A DNA stretch of 17,391 nucleotides from Flavobacterium psychrophilum (GCA_003243255.1 QFQM01000091.1:1-17391), one strand, 5' to 3'; positions 1 through 7,051 are shown, counted from the stretch's first letter. The notes: generated by a model not told the origin, from the letters alone. Numbers and translations are program-made.

Positions 1-59
1 ATGGGAAAAATCACAAAACGGTTTTTATTTTCCTGTAATATTGGTTCGATTGCAGACAT
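1..59 (-). CDS. nrdB: Ribonucleoside-diphosphate reductase beta subunit, N-terminal fragment
   Basis: Reading the minus strand from the ATG at 59 gives MSAIEPILQENKNRFVIFP before the window ends, so only 19 codons are visible. This matches the well-conserved start of flavobacterial class I ribonucleotide reductase small subunits (pattern EPILQEN-RFVIFPI). The protein would carry the di-metal/tyrosyl radical site and, with NrdA, reduce ribonucleotides to deoxyribonucleotides in the cytosol; none of the catalytic residues lie in the window. A nrdB gene beside a DUF3109 gene is, from memory, a common flavobacterial arrangement, which supports the call. The identification rests on one short N-terminus, so it is good but not certain. 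Confidence 0.8.
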   Translation of the reverse strand, partial: MSAIEPILQENKNRFVIFP

Positions 60-148
60 ATTGTTTTGACTTTTATTGTATTATAAAATAGATGATGTTG
101 TCATAAGGAGTAGTACAAAGATTGGCATTTGAAATAAAAAATGAAAGT

Positions 149-162
149 CAAACTTATTCACA
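149..162 (-). promoter_or_regulatory. Candidate nrdB promoter with overlapping DnaA-box-like site
   Basis: CAAACTTA at 149-156 is TAAGTTTG on the minus strand, a perfect TAnnTTTG -7 element pointing at nrdB. It predicts a leader of about 85 bases. A -33 TTG at the usual spacing is not clear; the nearest is the complement of CAA at 181-183, 24 bases away. TTATTCACA at 154-162 (plus strand) fits the DnaA-box consensus TTATNCACA and overlaps the -7 element. Further upstream, 217-241 is an imperfect dyad with arms CAACT/AGTTG. The rest of 60-303 is AT-rich and shows no gene. Confidence 0.4.
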
Positions 163-266
163 ATTGGACATAGTTTTTAACAACCCTCTTTTTCCTACAA
201 ACAAAATAACACATCTCAACTAATTAATAATCAATAAGTTGTAAAACATAAATATACGGGAAATTA

Positions 267-296
267 TTTAGAAATATTCTAAAAACAAGTGTTTTT
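267..296 (-). terminator. AT-rich hairpins after the DUF3109 gene
   Basis: Two small adjacent inverted repeats lie just past the stop codon of the minus-strand gene that ends at 304. One is AAAAAC-AAGT-GTTTTT at 281-296, the other TTTAGAA-ATA-TTCTAAA at 267-283. They overlap by three bases, so only one can form at a time. The stems are almost all A-T, so this is at best a weak terminator. Confidence 0.35.
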
Positions 297-303
297 AAAG
301 GGC

Positions 304-891
304 TTAGCGGCGTTTTGGAAGCGGATTTTGCTTTAATTCCTCAGCGACCTTTTCAAGCTCGGCATACCAGTCGGCCCCGAACCTTCTTACCAGTGCTTCC
401 TTTACAAATTTATATACCGGCACCTCCAGTTCTTTGCCAAGTGCACAGGCGTCACTACAGATATCCCTCTTGTCGTAGTTAACCGCAGCAAATTCAGTAA
501 AGTCTTTTACACGTATAGGATATAAATGGCATGACACGGGTTTCTTCCAGTCTACAATCCCCTGATTATAGGCCTGCTCGATTCCGCAAAGCGCAGTTTT
601 GCCATCAAAGATCACATAAGCGCAATCTTTATTATCAATAAGTGGCGTTTCGAGATCGCCATCGGTTCCTGTAATCCATGTTCCCTGAGCTTCTATCGCA
701 GCAATACCTTCTTTTCGCAAAAAAGGTTTTACCTTAGGATAAATAGCCTCCAGTATTTTGGTTTCCTCTTCATTAAGTGGTGCGCCGGCATCGCCGTCTA
801 CACAACAAGCCCCTTTGCATGCAGAAAGATTGCACACAAACTCTTTTTCAAGTATGTCCTCAGACACTATTGTTTTTCCCAGTTGAAACAT
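304..891 (-). CDS. DUF3109 family cysteine-cluster protein
   Basis: This 195-residue protein belongs to the DUF3109 family, which is widespread in Bacteroidetes and of unknown function. The cysteines are arranged in the family pattern: C20, C25, C29 and C30 in CNLSACKGACC followed by DGDAGAPL, then C90, C102, C121 (SCHLYPIRV) and C145/C149 (CSDAC). The spacing resembles YkgJ-type clusters thought to bind zinc or an iron-sulfur cluster; which metal is bound cannot be read from sequence. There is no signal peptide or membrane segment, so it should be cytosolic. A perfect -7 element lies directly before the start, which implies a nearly leaderless mRNA. It is transcribed toward nrdB but separated from it by 244 bases. 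Confidence 0.9.
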   Translation of the reverse strand: MFQLGKTIVSEDILEKEFVCNLSACKGACCVDGDAGAPLNEEETKILEAIYPKVKPFLRKEGIAAIEAQGTWITGTDGDLETPLIDNKDCAYVIFDGKTALCGIEQAYNQGIVDWKKPVSCHLYPIRVKDFTEFAAVNYDKRDICSDACALGKELEVPVYKFVKEALVRRFGADWYAELEKVAEELKQNPLPKRR

Positions 892-895
892 GCCG

Positions 896-903
896 CAAAG
901 GTA
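896..903 (-). promoter_or_regulatory. -7 element for the DUF3109 gene
   Basis: CAAAGGTA reads TACCTTTG on the minus strand, an exact TAnnTTTG match. It ends only 4 bases before the ATG at 891, so transcription would start about at the start codon. No TTG is found at the normal -33 distance. Confidence 0.45.
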
Positions 904-950
904 AATAAAAGTTAGGAAAACTACCAGTAGCCAAAATCCTCATAAATAGC

Positions 951-981
951 TTGTAACTGTTAAATAATAAGAATAATTTTG
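951..981 (+). promoter_or_regulatory. Promoter of the marC-family gene
   Basis: TTG at 951-953, a 20-base spacer and TAATTTTG at 974-981 fit both halves of the Bacteroidetes vegetative promoter (TTG / TAnnTTTG). It is the best promoter match in the window. The predicted start of transcription is near 987, giving a leader of under 20 bases to the ATG at 1004. Confidence 0.65.
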
Positions 982-1003
982 CCGATTAAACAAATTTAAA
1001 CGT

Positions 1004-1579
1004 ATGGGCTTCGACTGGAGAGAAATTTTTACCGTAAGCATGGTGCTTTTTGCAGTAATCGATATTGTGGGAAGCATTCCGATTATTGTAGACCTTCGCA
1101 ATAAACTGGGGCATATCCAATCAGAAAAAGCTTCTATCGTGGCCATGGTCATCATGATCACCTTCCTTTTCGTAGGAGAAGAAATCCTAAAGCTAATAGG
1201 TATCGATGCCAGTTCGTTTGCCGTTGCCGGTTCGTTTGTACTCTTCTTCCTGGCATTGGAAATGATCCTGGGTATACGTCTTTACAAGGAAGACAACCCC
1301 AGCACTGCCTCAATAGTACCCATCGCCTTTCCGCTTATAGCCGGAGCAGGTACCATGACCACCCTTTTATCCCTTAGGGCCGAATATGAAAAGATCAATA
1401 TAATCATAGCGATAGTAATAAATGTAATCGTAGTTTTTGTCGTGCTTAAAATGTCTTCCCGCATAGAAAGGGCGTTGGGAACAAACGGCCTTGGCGTTAT
1501 CCGCAAAGTATTCGGGGTCATATTGCTTGCTATAGCTGTTAAATTATTTGCCGCGAATGTTAAACAATTGTTTGTGTAA
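1004..1579 (+). CDS. MarC family integral membrane protein
   Basis: This 191-residue protein is almost entirely hydrophobic, with about six predicted membrane helices (roughly residues 8-28, 44-63, 70-90, 105-125, 132-150 and 165-185). It contains the MarC family signature PIAFPLIAGAGTMTT near residues 106-120 and the N-terminal DIVGSIPIIVDL block. MarC proteins are inner-membrane proteins of unknown transport function; the early link of E. coli MarC to multiple antibiotic resistance was not upheld. Length and motifs are normal for the family. It heads a plus-strand group with the two following genes, and a promoter with both elements lies directly upstream. I leave the gene symbol empty because orthology to E. 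coli marC is not established. Confidence 0.9.
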   Translation: MGFDWREIFTVSMVLFAVIDIVGSIPIIVDLRNKLGHIQSEKASIVAMVIMITFLFVGEEILKLIGIDASSFAVAGSFVLFFLALEMILGIRLYKEDNPSTASIVPIAFPLIAGAGTMTTLLSLRAEYEKINIIIAIVINVIVVFVVLKMSSRIERALGTNGLGVIRKVFGVILLAIAVKLFAANVKQLFV

Positions 1580-1647
1580 CATTATATTGTTTAATTTCAC
1601 ATATTAAAACCAAAACTCACCTTACCAAAAAAGAAACTCACACTACA

Positions 1648-1845
1648 ATGAAAATTCTTATTTATACATTAATGGGACTTGCTGTTGCGCTCATTATATT
1701 TAATGTAACCCTACTCGATTTTAATAACCTTTTTGAAGGAAACAGTTTTGCAGCTGCCGTTGGTATAGTATTGTCACTATGTGCAATATGCGCACTGCTT
1801 ATCCTTAAAATATCTAAAAACATCGAAGAAAAATCCAGGAACTAA
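1648..1845 (+). CDS. Small two-helix membrane protein of unknown function
   Basis: This 65-residue protein has two predicted membrane segments (residues about 3-22 and 35-53) joined by a short loop with acidic residues, ending in the basic/acidic tail KISKNIEEKSRN. I do not recognise a named family. The stop codon TAA at 1843-1845 overlaps the ATG of the next gene by one base (TAATG), so the two are probably translationally coupled and made in similar amounts. It is separated from the marC-family gene by 68 bases that contain TAATTTCA at 1592-1599, a one-mismatch -7 element, so it may also have its own promoter. The coupling is the main reason to believe this short frame is a real gene. Confidence 0.75.
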   Translation: MKILIYTLMGLAVALIIFNVTLLDFNNLFEGNSFAAAVGIVLSLCAICALLILKISKNIEEKSRN

Positions 1846-2453
1846 TGTTTGATGTTTTAATTATAGGAGGAGGCGTTTCTGGCGTTTCCTGTGCACTTAT
1901 TATAGGTTCAGCACTTAAAAGACCTTATGCCGAAGGCAAAAAAGCCGGCATATTTACCCACCAGAAATCAACTTCACTTCAGGATGCCATTTTCAACAAT
2001 GCATATGGTATTCCGGCAGGTACACTAGGCTCAGCACTAATGGAAACCAGCCTGGAGCAACTAGCAACGCTATATCCTGAAATGGAACAATTCGCTAACG
2101 AAAAAGTAATGAGCATAGAAGGTGAAGCCGGTAATTTTACCGTAACCACTAATAAAGGCTCATACAAAACAAAAGCTGTAGTAGTAGGAATTGGTTCAGC
2201 CAATACATTTGCTATAGAGGGACTTATGGATTATGTTATTCCTCACAAAAAAGCCATCCCTGAAAAAAACCGTATCCAGCTTAAAAACGATGATCATCTG
2301 GTAGCCGAAGGCATTTATACCATAGGAACTCTTGCAGGCCACCGCAGTCAGCTTGCTATTGCCGCAGGAAGCGGAGCAGCAGTAGGAACCGACATCCTGA
2401 CGCTATGGAATGAAGGCAAACAGACACAATACCACGACAGTATAAGGAAGTAG
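1845..2453 (+). CDS. Short FAD-binding oxidoreductase, thioredoxin-reductase-like fold
   Basis: This is a 202-residue protein. The N-terminus, VLIIGGGVSG (residues 4-13), is a GxGxxG-type Rossmann motif for the FAD ADP moiety. The end, GIYTIGTLAGHRSQLAIAAGSG (near residues 163-184, GTLAGH being the most telling part), resembles the second FAD motif of thioredoxin-reductase-like proteins. What is missing is informative: there is no separate NADPH-binding domain and no CxxC redox pair, and the protein is about 100 residues shorter than a standard thioredoxin reductase. It therefore looks like a stand-alone FAD domain rather than a truncated gene, since both FAD motifs are present. The substrate and electron donor are unknown. 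Its start overlaps the stop of the small membrane protein gene, suggesting a joint function, perhaps at the membrane. Confidence 0.8.
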   Translation: MFDVLIIGGGVSGVSCALIIGSALKRPYAEGKKAGIFTHQKSTSLQDAIFNNAYGIPAGTLGSALMETSLEQLATLYPEMEQFANEKVMSIEGEAGNFTVTTNKGSYKTKAVVVGIGSANTFAIEGLMDYVIPHKKAIPEKNRIQLKNDDHLVAEGIYTIGTLAGHRSQLAIAAGSGAAVGTDILTLWNEGKQTQYHDSIRK

Positions 2454-2595
2454 TTTACAGTTGACAGTTGACAGTCGTCAGTTGGCAGTAGCTTCACTCG
2501 GCCTTTATACAACAATAATAATAAGCCCGGATTATATTGTAATCCGGGCTTATTATTTACGGGTGTAGCTCACTGCCTACTGTGACTGCAAACTG
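2454..2595. repeat. Inverted arms of 7-base periodic CAG units around a terminator
   Basis: From 2454 to 2488 there are five consecutive 7-base units ending in CAG (TTTACAG, TTGACAG twice, TCGTCAG, TTGGCAG). On the other side of the terminator, CTG recurs at 2573, 2580, 2586 and 2593, that is, complementary units at 6-7 base spacing. The arms can pair: bases 2472-2496 align with the reverse complement of about 2563-2588 with few mismatches. The left arm starts directly after the stop codon of the FAD protein, and the right arm reaches the stop codon of the S41 protease gene. Confidence 0.75.
2517..2557. terminator. Strong bidirectional intrinsic terminator
   Basis: A perfect 18-base-pair stem (2517-2534 with 2540-2557, core AAGCCCGGATTA) closes a TATTG loop. 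The stem has a GC centre and A/T-rich outer part, so it provides U-rich 3' ends in both directions. It serves the convergent FAD-protein and S41 protease genes. Confidence 0.9.
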
Positions 2596-2596
2596 A

Positions 2597-4174
2597 TTAC
2601 TTTTTCTCAGTCAAAACAGCCTTCACCATATTATCCTCTTTAAGAATCATTTGGTAGTAAGTCTTTTCGCTTAGTAATTGTCGTGCAAATTCAGCTGCCA
2701 GATAGTGCTTAACCCTGTCTTTATGTTTATTAAGATGAAAAACAAGTCCGTTTTTAGCCAGGTAACTGCTAAAAGCATCAAAATACTTATCAGTAGCCAT
2801 TACTTTATCGGTAATTTGTGTCGTTTGTAAACCTTTAAAGCCATTCCTGTCTTTATCAAGCTGTTCAAACACAAAATAGCTCACTATACCGCTCTGCATA
2901 ACCATGGTAACTGCCTCATCACCGTGTTTGCCTTCCTGCGGCACAAAAGTATCAGGAATAATACCCCCGCCACCATAAACGATGCGGCCTTTGGCGGTTT
3001 TGAATTTTAAGGTATCGGCAACTTTTATGCTGTCAGCAGAATATAGTTCTCCGCTTTCGTAACGTTTCTCAAAGTCATTAAAATATTCCTCCCCACCGTG
3101 GTCGTAGCTGCGTTGGATAGATCTTCCTGAAGGCGTGTAATACCTCGCAACAGTAAGACGTACTGCGCTACCGTCGCCCAATGGCATTTCACGCTGCACA
3201 AGACCTTTACCAAAAGAACGTCGGCCCACAATTACACCTCTGTCATTGTCCTGTATAGCACCGGCTAATATTTCGCTGGCAGAGGCACTGTTCTCGTTAA
3301 TAAGAACATAAAGCTTACCACTTTCAAAGTCTCCTTTTTTGGTAGCATAGGTCCTGTCTTCACGGTTCTTTTTGTTCTTGGTCATCACGATAAGCTCACC
3401 ATCTTTCAGGAATTCATCGGCAATCTCAACTGCCTTTTCAAGATAACCGCCACCATTATCGCGTAAATCAACAATCAGAGATGTTGCGCCTTGCGCTTTT
3501 AGGTTGATAAGTGACCTATGGAATTCGTCAGCAGTAGTTTCAGCAAAACGGTTCACTTTTATATATCCGGCAGTGCTACCGGCCATTACAGCGGCATCAA
3601 CACTCTTAATCGGAACTACATCGCGTGTTACATTTACCTTGAATTTCTTGTTTTCACTTTTCCTGAAAACCGTAAGCGTTACTTTAGAGCCCTCCTCACC
3701 TTTCAGCTTAGAGAAAAGCGTATCATTGGTCAGCTTGCGCCCATAAAGTTTACTGTTATCGGCAAAAAGGATCCTGTCACCCGCTTTAATCCCGGCCCTG
3801 TCAGAAGGACCTCCGGGAATGGGCTTAATTACCGCTACCGAATCTTTATACATATAGAAATTAACACCTATACCTACAAAATCGCCTTTCATGCTCTGGG
3901 CAACTTCTTCCATTTCATTTTTCGCTATATAGATGGAATGTGGATCGAGTTTTTCGAGAATGCTGTTCACGGTAATATCAACTATAGAGTCGGTATCCAC
4001 ATCATCAACATACTCGCTTTCAATAAAATCGATAAGCTTATTGAGTTTGCTCTTGTTAGAGCTTGAGATCATACCGCGCTTTTCTGCAGGGAAATTCAAA
4101 AAACTGCCCATAAGCAGCCCTACGGCAAGTGCCAGTGACAAAGCAATCGGTAAATATATTCTTTTAATTTTCAT
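2597..4174 (-). CDS. S41 family C-terminal processing peptidase (CtpA/Tsp-like)
   Basis: This 525-residue serine protease has an N-terminal membrane anchor or signal (residues 7-26), so it acts in the periplasm. A PDZ domain spans about residues 95-180 (GIGVNF, GGPSDRAGIKAGDRI), and the S41 catalytic domain follows from about 200 to 380. The catalytic dyad is visible: S298 in NSASASEI and K323 in RRSFGKGLVQ. The 25-residue spacing equals that of the Ser/Lys pair known in CtpA and Tsp. The family cleaves proteins at their C-termini, typically misfolded or precursor exported proteins. About 140 residues of less conserved C-terminal sequence follow. Its start overlaps the end of the dCMP deaminase gene by 11 bases, so the two are co-transcribed. 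Confidence 0.93.
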   Translation of the reverse strand: MKIKRIYLPIALSLALAVGLLMGSFLNFPAEKRGMISSSNKSKLNKLIDFIESEYVDDVDTDSIVDITVNSILEKLDPHSIYIAKNEMEEVAQSMKGDFVGIGVNFYMYKDSVAVIKPIPGGPSDRAGIKAGDRILFADNSKLYGRKLTNDTLFSKLKGEEGSKVTLTVFRKSENKKFKVNVTRDVVPIKSVDAAVMAGSTAGYIKVNRFAETTADEFHRSLINLKAQGATSLIVDLRDNGGGYLEKAVEIADEFLKDGELIVMTKNKKNREDRTYATKKGDFESGKLYVLINENSASASEILAGAIQDNDRGVIVGRRSFGKGLVQREMPLGDGSAVRLTVARYYTPSGRSIQRSYDHGGEEYFNDFEKRYESGELYSADSIKVADTLKFKTAKGRIVYGGGGIIPDTFVPQEGKHGDEAVTMVMQSGIVSYFVFEQLDKDRNGFKGLQTTQITDKVMATDKYFDAFSSYLAKNGLVFHLNKHKDRVKHYLAAEFARQLLSEKTYYQMILKEDNMVKAVLTEKK

Positions 4175-4610
4175 GTAAATCAGCTTCCAGATTAGGAATA
4201 TGCACTACGTCTACTCCTGCCTTTTTGAGAAAATCTATCCCTGAGTTATCTTTATAACCCTCAAGATAAACAACTCTTGTAATTCCTGCCTGATGTATCA
4301 GCTTACTGCAATCTTTGCAGGGTGACATTGTTATATACAACGTGGCTCCCTCGCATGATTGCGTAGAACGGGCAACTTTCAGGATGGCATTTGCCTCGGC
4401 ATGTAGCACATACCATTTAGTAAGCCCTTCATTGTCCTCGCAGCAATTTTCAAAGCCTGAGGGTGTACCATTATAACCGTCAGAAATTATCATTCTGTCT
4501 TTCACAATAATTGCGCCAACTTTTTTGCGTTTGCAATACGAAAGCTGGCCCCACTCCCTGGCTATCCTAAGATATGCCTTATCATACTTGTTTTGTTTTT
4601 TCTCTTTCAT
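4164..4610 (-). CDS. Deoxycytidylate (dCMP) deaminase
   Basis: This 148-residue zinc enzyme converts dCMP to dUMP, feeding thymidylate synthesis. The cytidine/deoxycytidylate deaminase signature is complete: H70 and E72 in HAEANAIL (zinc ligand and proton shuttle) and C98/C101 in SPCKDC (zinc ligands). The GYNGTPSGFENC block at 45-56 is characteristic of dCMP deaminases rather than tRNA-adenosine or cytidine deaminases. I chose the ATG at 4610 (MKEKKQNKYDKAYL) because flavobacterial homologues begin this way; a GTG at 4622 in frame would add four residues. A -7 element lies at 4633-4640. The 3' end overlaps the S41 protease start by 11 bases. Confidence 0.93.
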   Translation of the reverse strand: MKEKKQNKYDKAYLRIAREWGQLSYCKRKKVGAIIVKDRMIISDGYNGTPSGFENCCEDNEGLTKWYVLHAEANAILKVARSTQSCEGATLYITMSPCKDCSKLIHQAGITRVVYLEGYKDNSGIDFLKKAGVDVVHIPNLEADLHEN

Positions 4611-4632
4611 CTCAGGAAACACCCCTTATTAC

Positions 4633-4640
4633 CAAATATA
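4633..4640 (-). promoter_or_regulatory. -7 element for the dCMP deaminase / S41 protease pair
   Basis: CAAATATA reads TATATTTG on the minus strand, an exact TAnnTTTG match 22 bases before the ATG at 4610. It lies in the gap after the HupE-like gene, so the deaminase and protease can be transcribed without that gene. No TTG is seen at the expected -33 distance. Confidence 0.45.
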
Positions 4641-4670
4641 AGCCCATCAGGACTTGCTTTACGTTAAAAA

Positions 4671-5264
4671 TTACCAAAATTTATTATTTATGATCATCGG
4701 TACCACCCCACCCGCTACAAAAGCAGATGTAACCAATACCCAGTCACGCCTGTTGAGTTTAAAAAATTCAGAAAGTATATAGGCTATAATCAGTACGCAC
4801 AGTACAATTATCAGCTGTGCTGCTTCTATACCCAATGCGAATTCCAGCAGCGGTAAAAACTTATCTTCTGCATTCTTATCCAGTATCAGCTTAAAGTAAT
4901 TAGAGAAACCAAGCCCGTGGATAAGCCCGAAGAAAAGCGTAACTATCGCCACAAAATTAAGGCTGTTACTGTTTTTCTGCGATTTTTTTCCCGACTTAAT
5001 GATATTAAATATAGCGGTTATGAATATAGTAATCGGGATCAGGAATTCAACAACCCCGGGATTTACCTTTACCACCCCATACACCGAAAGCATAAGCGAA
5101 AGTGTATGCCCTATCGTAAATATCGAAACCAGCAGCAACACATTTTTCCAGTCCTTAAAAGTATAAGGAACGGTAAGCACAACCAAAAAAAGAATGTGGT
5201 CGTATGCATTGATATCCAGCACATGGCGAAGGCCAGTTTCAAAATATAGCCAAAAATCTGACAT
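4671..5264 (-). CDS. HupE/UreJ family membrane protein
   Basis: This 197-residue protein has about six hydrophobic segments and the histidine pattern of HupE/UreJ-2 family proteins: GLRHVLD (H14), YDHILF (D22, H23), FTIGHTLS (H53) and GLIHGLGF (H116), all near or in membrane segments. Members of the wider family are linked to nickel uptake for hydrogenase or urease. No hydrogenase or urease gene is in this window, so the metal and role here are open. The gene reads toward the dCMP deaminase with a gap of 60 bases. TAAGTTTA at 5291-5298 (minus strand), one base off the -7 consensus, is a possible promoter. Confidence 0.88.
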   Translation of the reverse strand: MSDFWLYFETGLRHVLDINAYDHILFLVVLTVPYTFKDWKNVLLLVSIFTIGHTLSLMLSVYGVVKVNPGVVEFLIPITIFITAIFNIIKSGKKSQKNSNSLNFVAIVTLFFGLIHGLGFSNYFKLILDKNAEDKFLPLLEFALGIEAAQLIIVLCVLIIAYILSEFFKLNRRDWVLVTSAFVAGGVVPMIINNKFW

Positions 5265-5396
5265 AATAGGACTAATAATTATTTAAACCGTAAACTTACG
5301 GTATTTTTAATAAACTTTTCTTACTGTAATCTCTTATAAAGAACGCAGGATTAGCTAAAATCTTTTAAAAAATTATTTCAGCATAAAATATAGAAG

Positions 5397-5404
5397 TATA
5401 TTTG
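5397..5404 (+). promoter_or_regulatory. -7 element for the TerB-like gene
   Basis: TATATTTG is an exact TAnnTTTG match, with TTA (not TTG) at 5373-5375 as a poor -33 element. It predicts transcription from about 5411. This rules out the in-frame TTG at 5402 as start codon and favours the ATG at 5429. Confidence 0.5.
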
Positions 5405-5428
5405 CTGTTCAATTTTAACAGAAACAAC

Positions 5429-5860
5429 ATGTCCATTTCAGATTTATTCGATAGTGGTTTCAAGAACAGGAATAAAGGGCATTTCTCTGCAATCGTAAGG
5501 GTTGCAATGGAGAACGGCCACCTTAGTACAGAAGAGCGCCACTTTCTTGACAAGCTGGCTAAAGAGCTTGAGATTTCAGCAGAAGAATACAAAGAAATAC
5601 TTGAAAACCCTCTAAGATACCCTATCAACCCTCCGTACCTTCACGTACACAGGCTTGAGCGTCTTTACGACCTTTCGAGAATGGTTTATGCAGACCACGT
5701 ACTTGGACCGAAACAAAAAGAAATACTTACACGTTTTGCACTAGCACTTGGCTTTACACCGGGTAACGTACATTACATTGTAGATAAAGCATTATCGCTA
5801 TTGGTTCTAAATGTAGATTTAGATACTTTCCTTTACGAAATGCAACATATGAATAAATAA
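5429..5860 (+). CDS. TerB-like (tellurite-resistance TerB fold) protein
   Basis: This 143-residue, soluble, all-helical protein resembles the TerB/DjlA-N fold: RVAMENGHLSTEERHFLDKLAKELEIS (read in part as a helix-acidic loop-helix) followed by repeated helices and a C-terminal LGFTPGNVHYIVDKAL segment. TerB domains bind metal through acidic residues and appear in many stress and signalling contexts. No other ter genes are nearby, so there is no reason to infer tellurite resistance. The start at 5429 is preferred over an upstream TTG because the -7 element lies at 5397-5404. It is a single-gene unit ending at a strong terminator. Confidence 0.75.
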   Translation: MSISDLFDSGFKNRNKGHFSAIVRVAMENGHLSTEERHFLDKLAKELEISAEEYKEILENPLRYPINPPYLHVHRLERLYDLSRMVYADHVLGPKQKEILTRFALALGFTPGNVHYIVDKALSLLVLNVDLDTFLYEMQHMNK

Positions 5861-5861
5861 G

Positions 5862-6023
5862 AAAGTTGCTTAGGTACTGAAAAGCTTAGGCTCTTAGGTT
5901 TAAAGCAATCTCAAAATAAAAAATCCCGCTTTTGCGGGATTTTCTTTTATATAGCCTTCATCTATCACTTAGTAACCTAAGAGCCTAAGCTTCTCAGTTA
6001 CTCAGAAACTCAGCTACTCATAT
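5862..6023. repeat. Inverted arms of 8-base periodic units around a terminator
   Basis: The core is a perfect 19-base inverted repeat: AAGCTTAGGCTCTTAGGTT at 5882-5900 and its complement at 5974-5992. Similarity continues outward for at least 7 more bases with mismatches. The right side is a run of six 8-base units without slippage from 5976 to 6023 (CCTAAGnn twice, then TCTCAGTT, ACTCAGnn twice, ACTCATAT). It runs through the stop codon of fbp (6014-6016). The left side has TTAGG at 5870, 5886 and 5894, in the same 8-base register. The terminator at 5920-5943 sits between the arms. Confidence 0.85.
5920..5943. terminator. Bidirectional intrinsic terminator
   Basis: The perfect 10-base-pair stem AAAATCCCGC / GCGGGATTTT has a TTTT loop and is followed by T-rich sequence on the right and preceded by A-rich sequence on the left. 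It serves both the TerB-like gene and fbp, which converge here. Confidence 0.9.
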
Positions 6024-7021
6024 TTCGCCATAAACTCTTCCGCCTTAGTTACCATATTAGCACTTCCGCAGAAGAACGGCACACGCTGATGCAATTCTGT
6101 TGGCTGTATTTCCATAATCCTTCCAAAACCATCCGACGCTTTCCCCCCGGCCTGTTCGGCAATAAAAGCCATCGGGTTGCATTCGTATAAAAGCCTCAGT
6201 TTACCTTTTGGTGCTTTAGAGCTTGTCGGGTAAATATAGATCCCACCTTTAATCATGTTCCTATGGATGTCTGAAACAAGGCTACCGATGTAGCGTGATG
6301 TATAGGGCCTGTCGCCTTCTTCCAGCTGGCAATATTTGATATAATCTTTAACGCCCTGCGGAAAATGCACATAGTTACCTTCGTTTATCGAATAGATGTT
6401 TCCGTCTTTAGGGAAAGTCAGGTTAGGGTGCGAAAGGTAGAATGTACCAATGGCTGGGTTAAGCGTAAACCCGTTAACACCGTTTCCTGTAGTATACACA
6501 AGCATGGTTGATGTTCCGTAAATAACATAACCTGCCGCTACCTGATTTACTCCCGGCTGAAGGAAGTCTTCAATAGTTACGGGAGTTCCCACCGGCGTTA
6601 CCCTTCTAAAAACCGAGAATATAGTTCCTACCGAAACGTTTACATCTATGTTAGATGATCCGTCAAGCGGATCCATAAGCACTACATATTTGTTATTATG
6701 TGCCCCGTCATTACCCTGAATTGTGATAAAGTCGTCATTCTCTTCAGAGGCGATACCGCATACAATTTCACGGTTAATAAGCGTCTGCATAAAGATCTCA
6801 TTAGCATAAACATCAAGCTTCTGCTGGTCTTCTCCCTGTACATTCTGCTCCCCGAACTTTCCAATGATATCAACCAATCCGGCCTTGTTCACCTTGTAGT
6901 TCACGACTTTAGCTGCAAGTCGTATCGAATTGATTAGTTTTGATAATTCGCCCGAAGAATATTTAAAATCTTCCTGTCTTTCAATGATAAACTCGCCTAA
7001 TGTCCTGTTGCGTTCTTCCAT
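6014..7021 (-). CDS. fbp: Class I fructose-1,6-bisphosphatase
   Basis: This 335-residue enzyme hydrolyses fructose 1,6-bisphosphate to fructose 6-phosphate, the committed step of gluconeogenesis, in the cytosol. Class I motifs are intact: SEEND (92-96), the metal-binding [20 protein letters not shown] block starting at D117, the sugar-phosphate region [13 protein letters not shown], and the C-terminal [18 protein letters not shown]. The length is standard for class I enzymes. I start at the ATG at 7021 ([11 protein letters not shown]), which matches family N-termini. An in-frame ATG at 7054 would add 11 unlike residues and lies inside the likely -7 element. It is transcribed alone and ends in the periodic repeat array. 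Confidence 0.97.
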   Translation of the reverse strand: MEERNRTLGEFIIERQEDFKYSSGELSKLINSIRLAAKVVNYKVNKAGLVDIIGKFGEQNVQGEDQQKLDVYANEIFMQTLINREIVCGIASEENDDFITIQGNDGAHNNKYVVLMDPLDGSSNIDVNVSVGTIFSVFRRVTPVGTPVTIEDFLQPGVNQVAAGYVIYGTSTMLVYTTGNGVNGFTLNPAIGTFYLSHPNLTFPKDGNIYSINEGNYVHFPQGVKDYIKYCQLEEGDRPYTSRYIGSLVSDIHRNMIKGGIYIYPTSSKAPKGKLRLLYECNPMAFIAEQAGGKASDGFGRIMEIQPTELHQRVPFFCGSANMVTKAEEFMAKYE

Positions 7022-7051
7022 TACTATAACGTTGTAGTTGTGTTGAGGGCA

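Noticed and set aside
1..69. Plus-strand 22-codon frame starting at the first base (MGKITKRFLF...)
   Set aside because: The minus strand of the same bases encodes a recognisable NrdB N-terminus; the plus frame is its shadow and stops at once.
60..303. Possible replication origin, from the AT-rich DNA and a DnaA-box-like site
   Set aside because: Only one good TTATNCACA match was seen, there is no box cluster, and no dnaA is near. Promoter and leader of nrdB explain the region better.
3518..4066. 182-codon plus-strand open frame opposite the S41 protease gene
   Set aside because: It lies wholly antisense to conserved PDZ and linker sequence of the protease, shows no domain or start context, and is explained by codon bias of the real gene.
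4671..5264. Part of a hydrogenase or urease gene set
   Set aside because: The HupE/UreJ-like gene is the only such gene here; neighbours are nucleotide metabolism and protease genes, so the metal role is left open.
5429..5860. Tellurite-resistance locus
   Set aside because: Only a single TerB-like domain gene is present, with none of terA, terC, terD or terE around it.
5862..6023. CRISPR array or tRNA-like structure
   Set aside because: The units are 8 bases with no spacers, no cas genes are present, and no cloverleaf or anticodon arm can be drawn.
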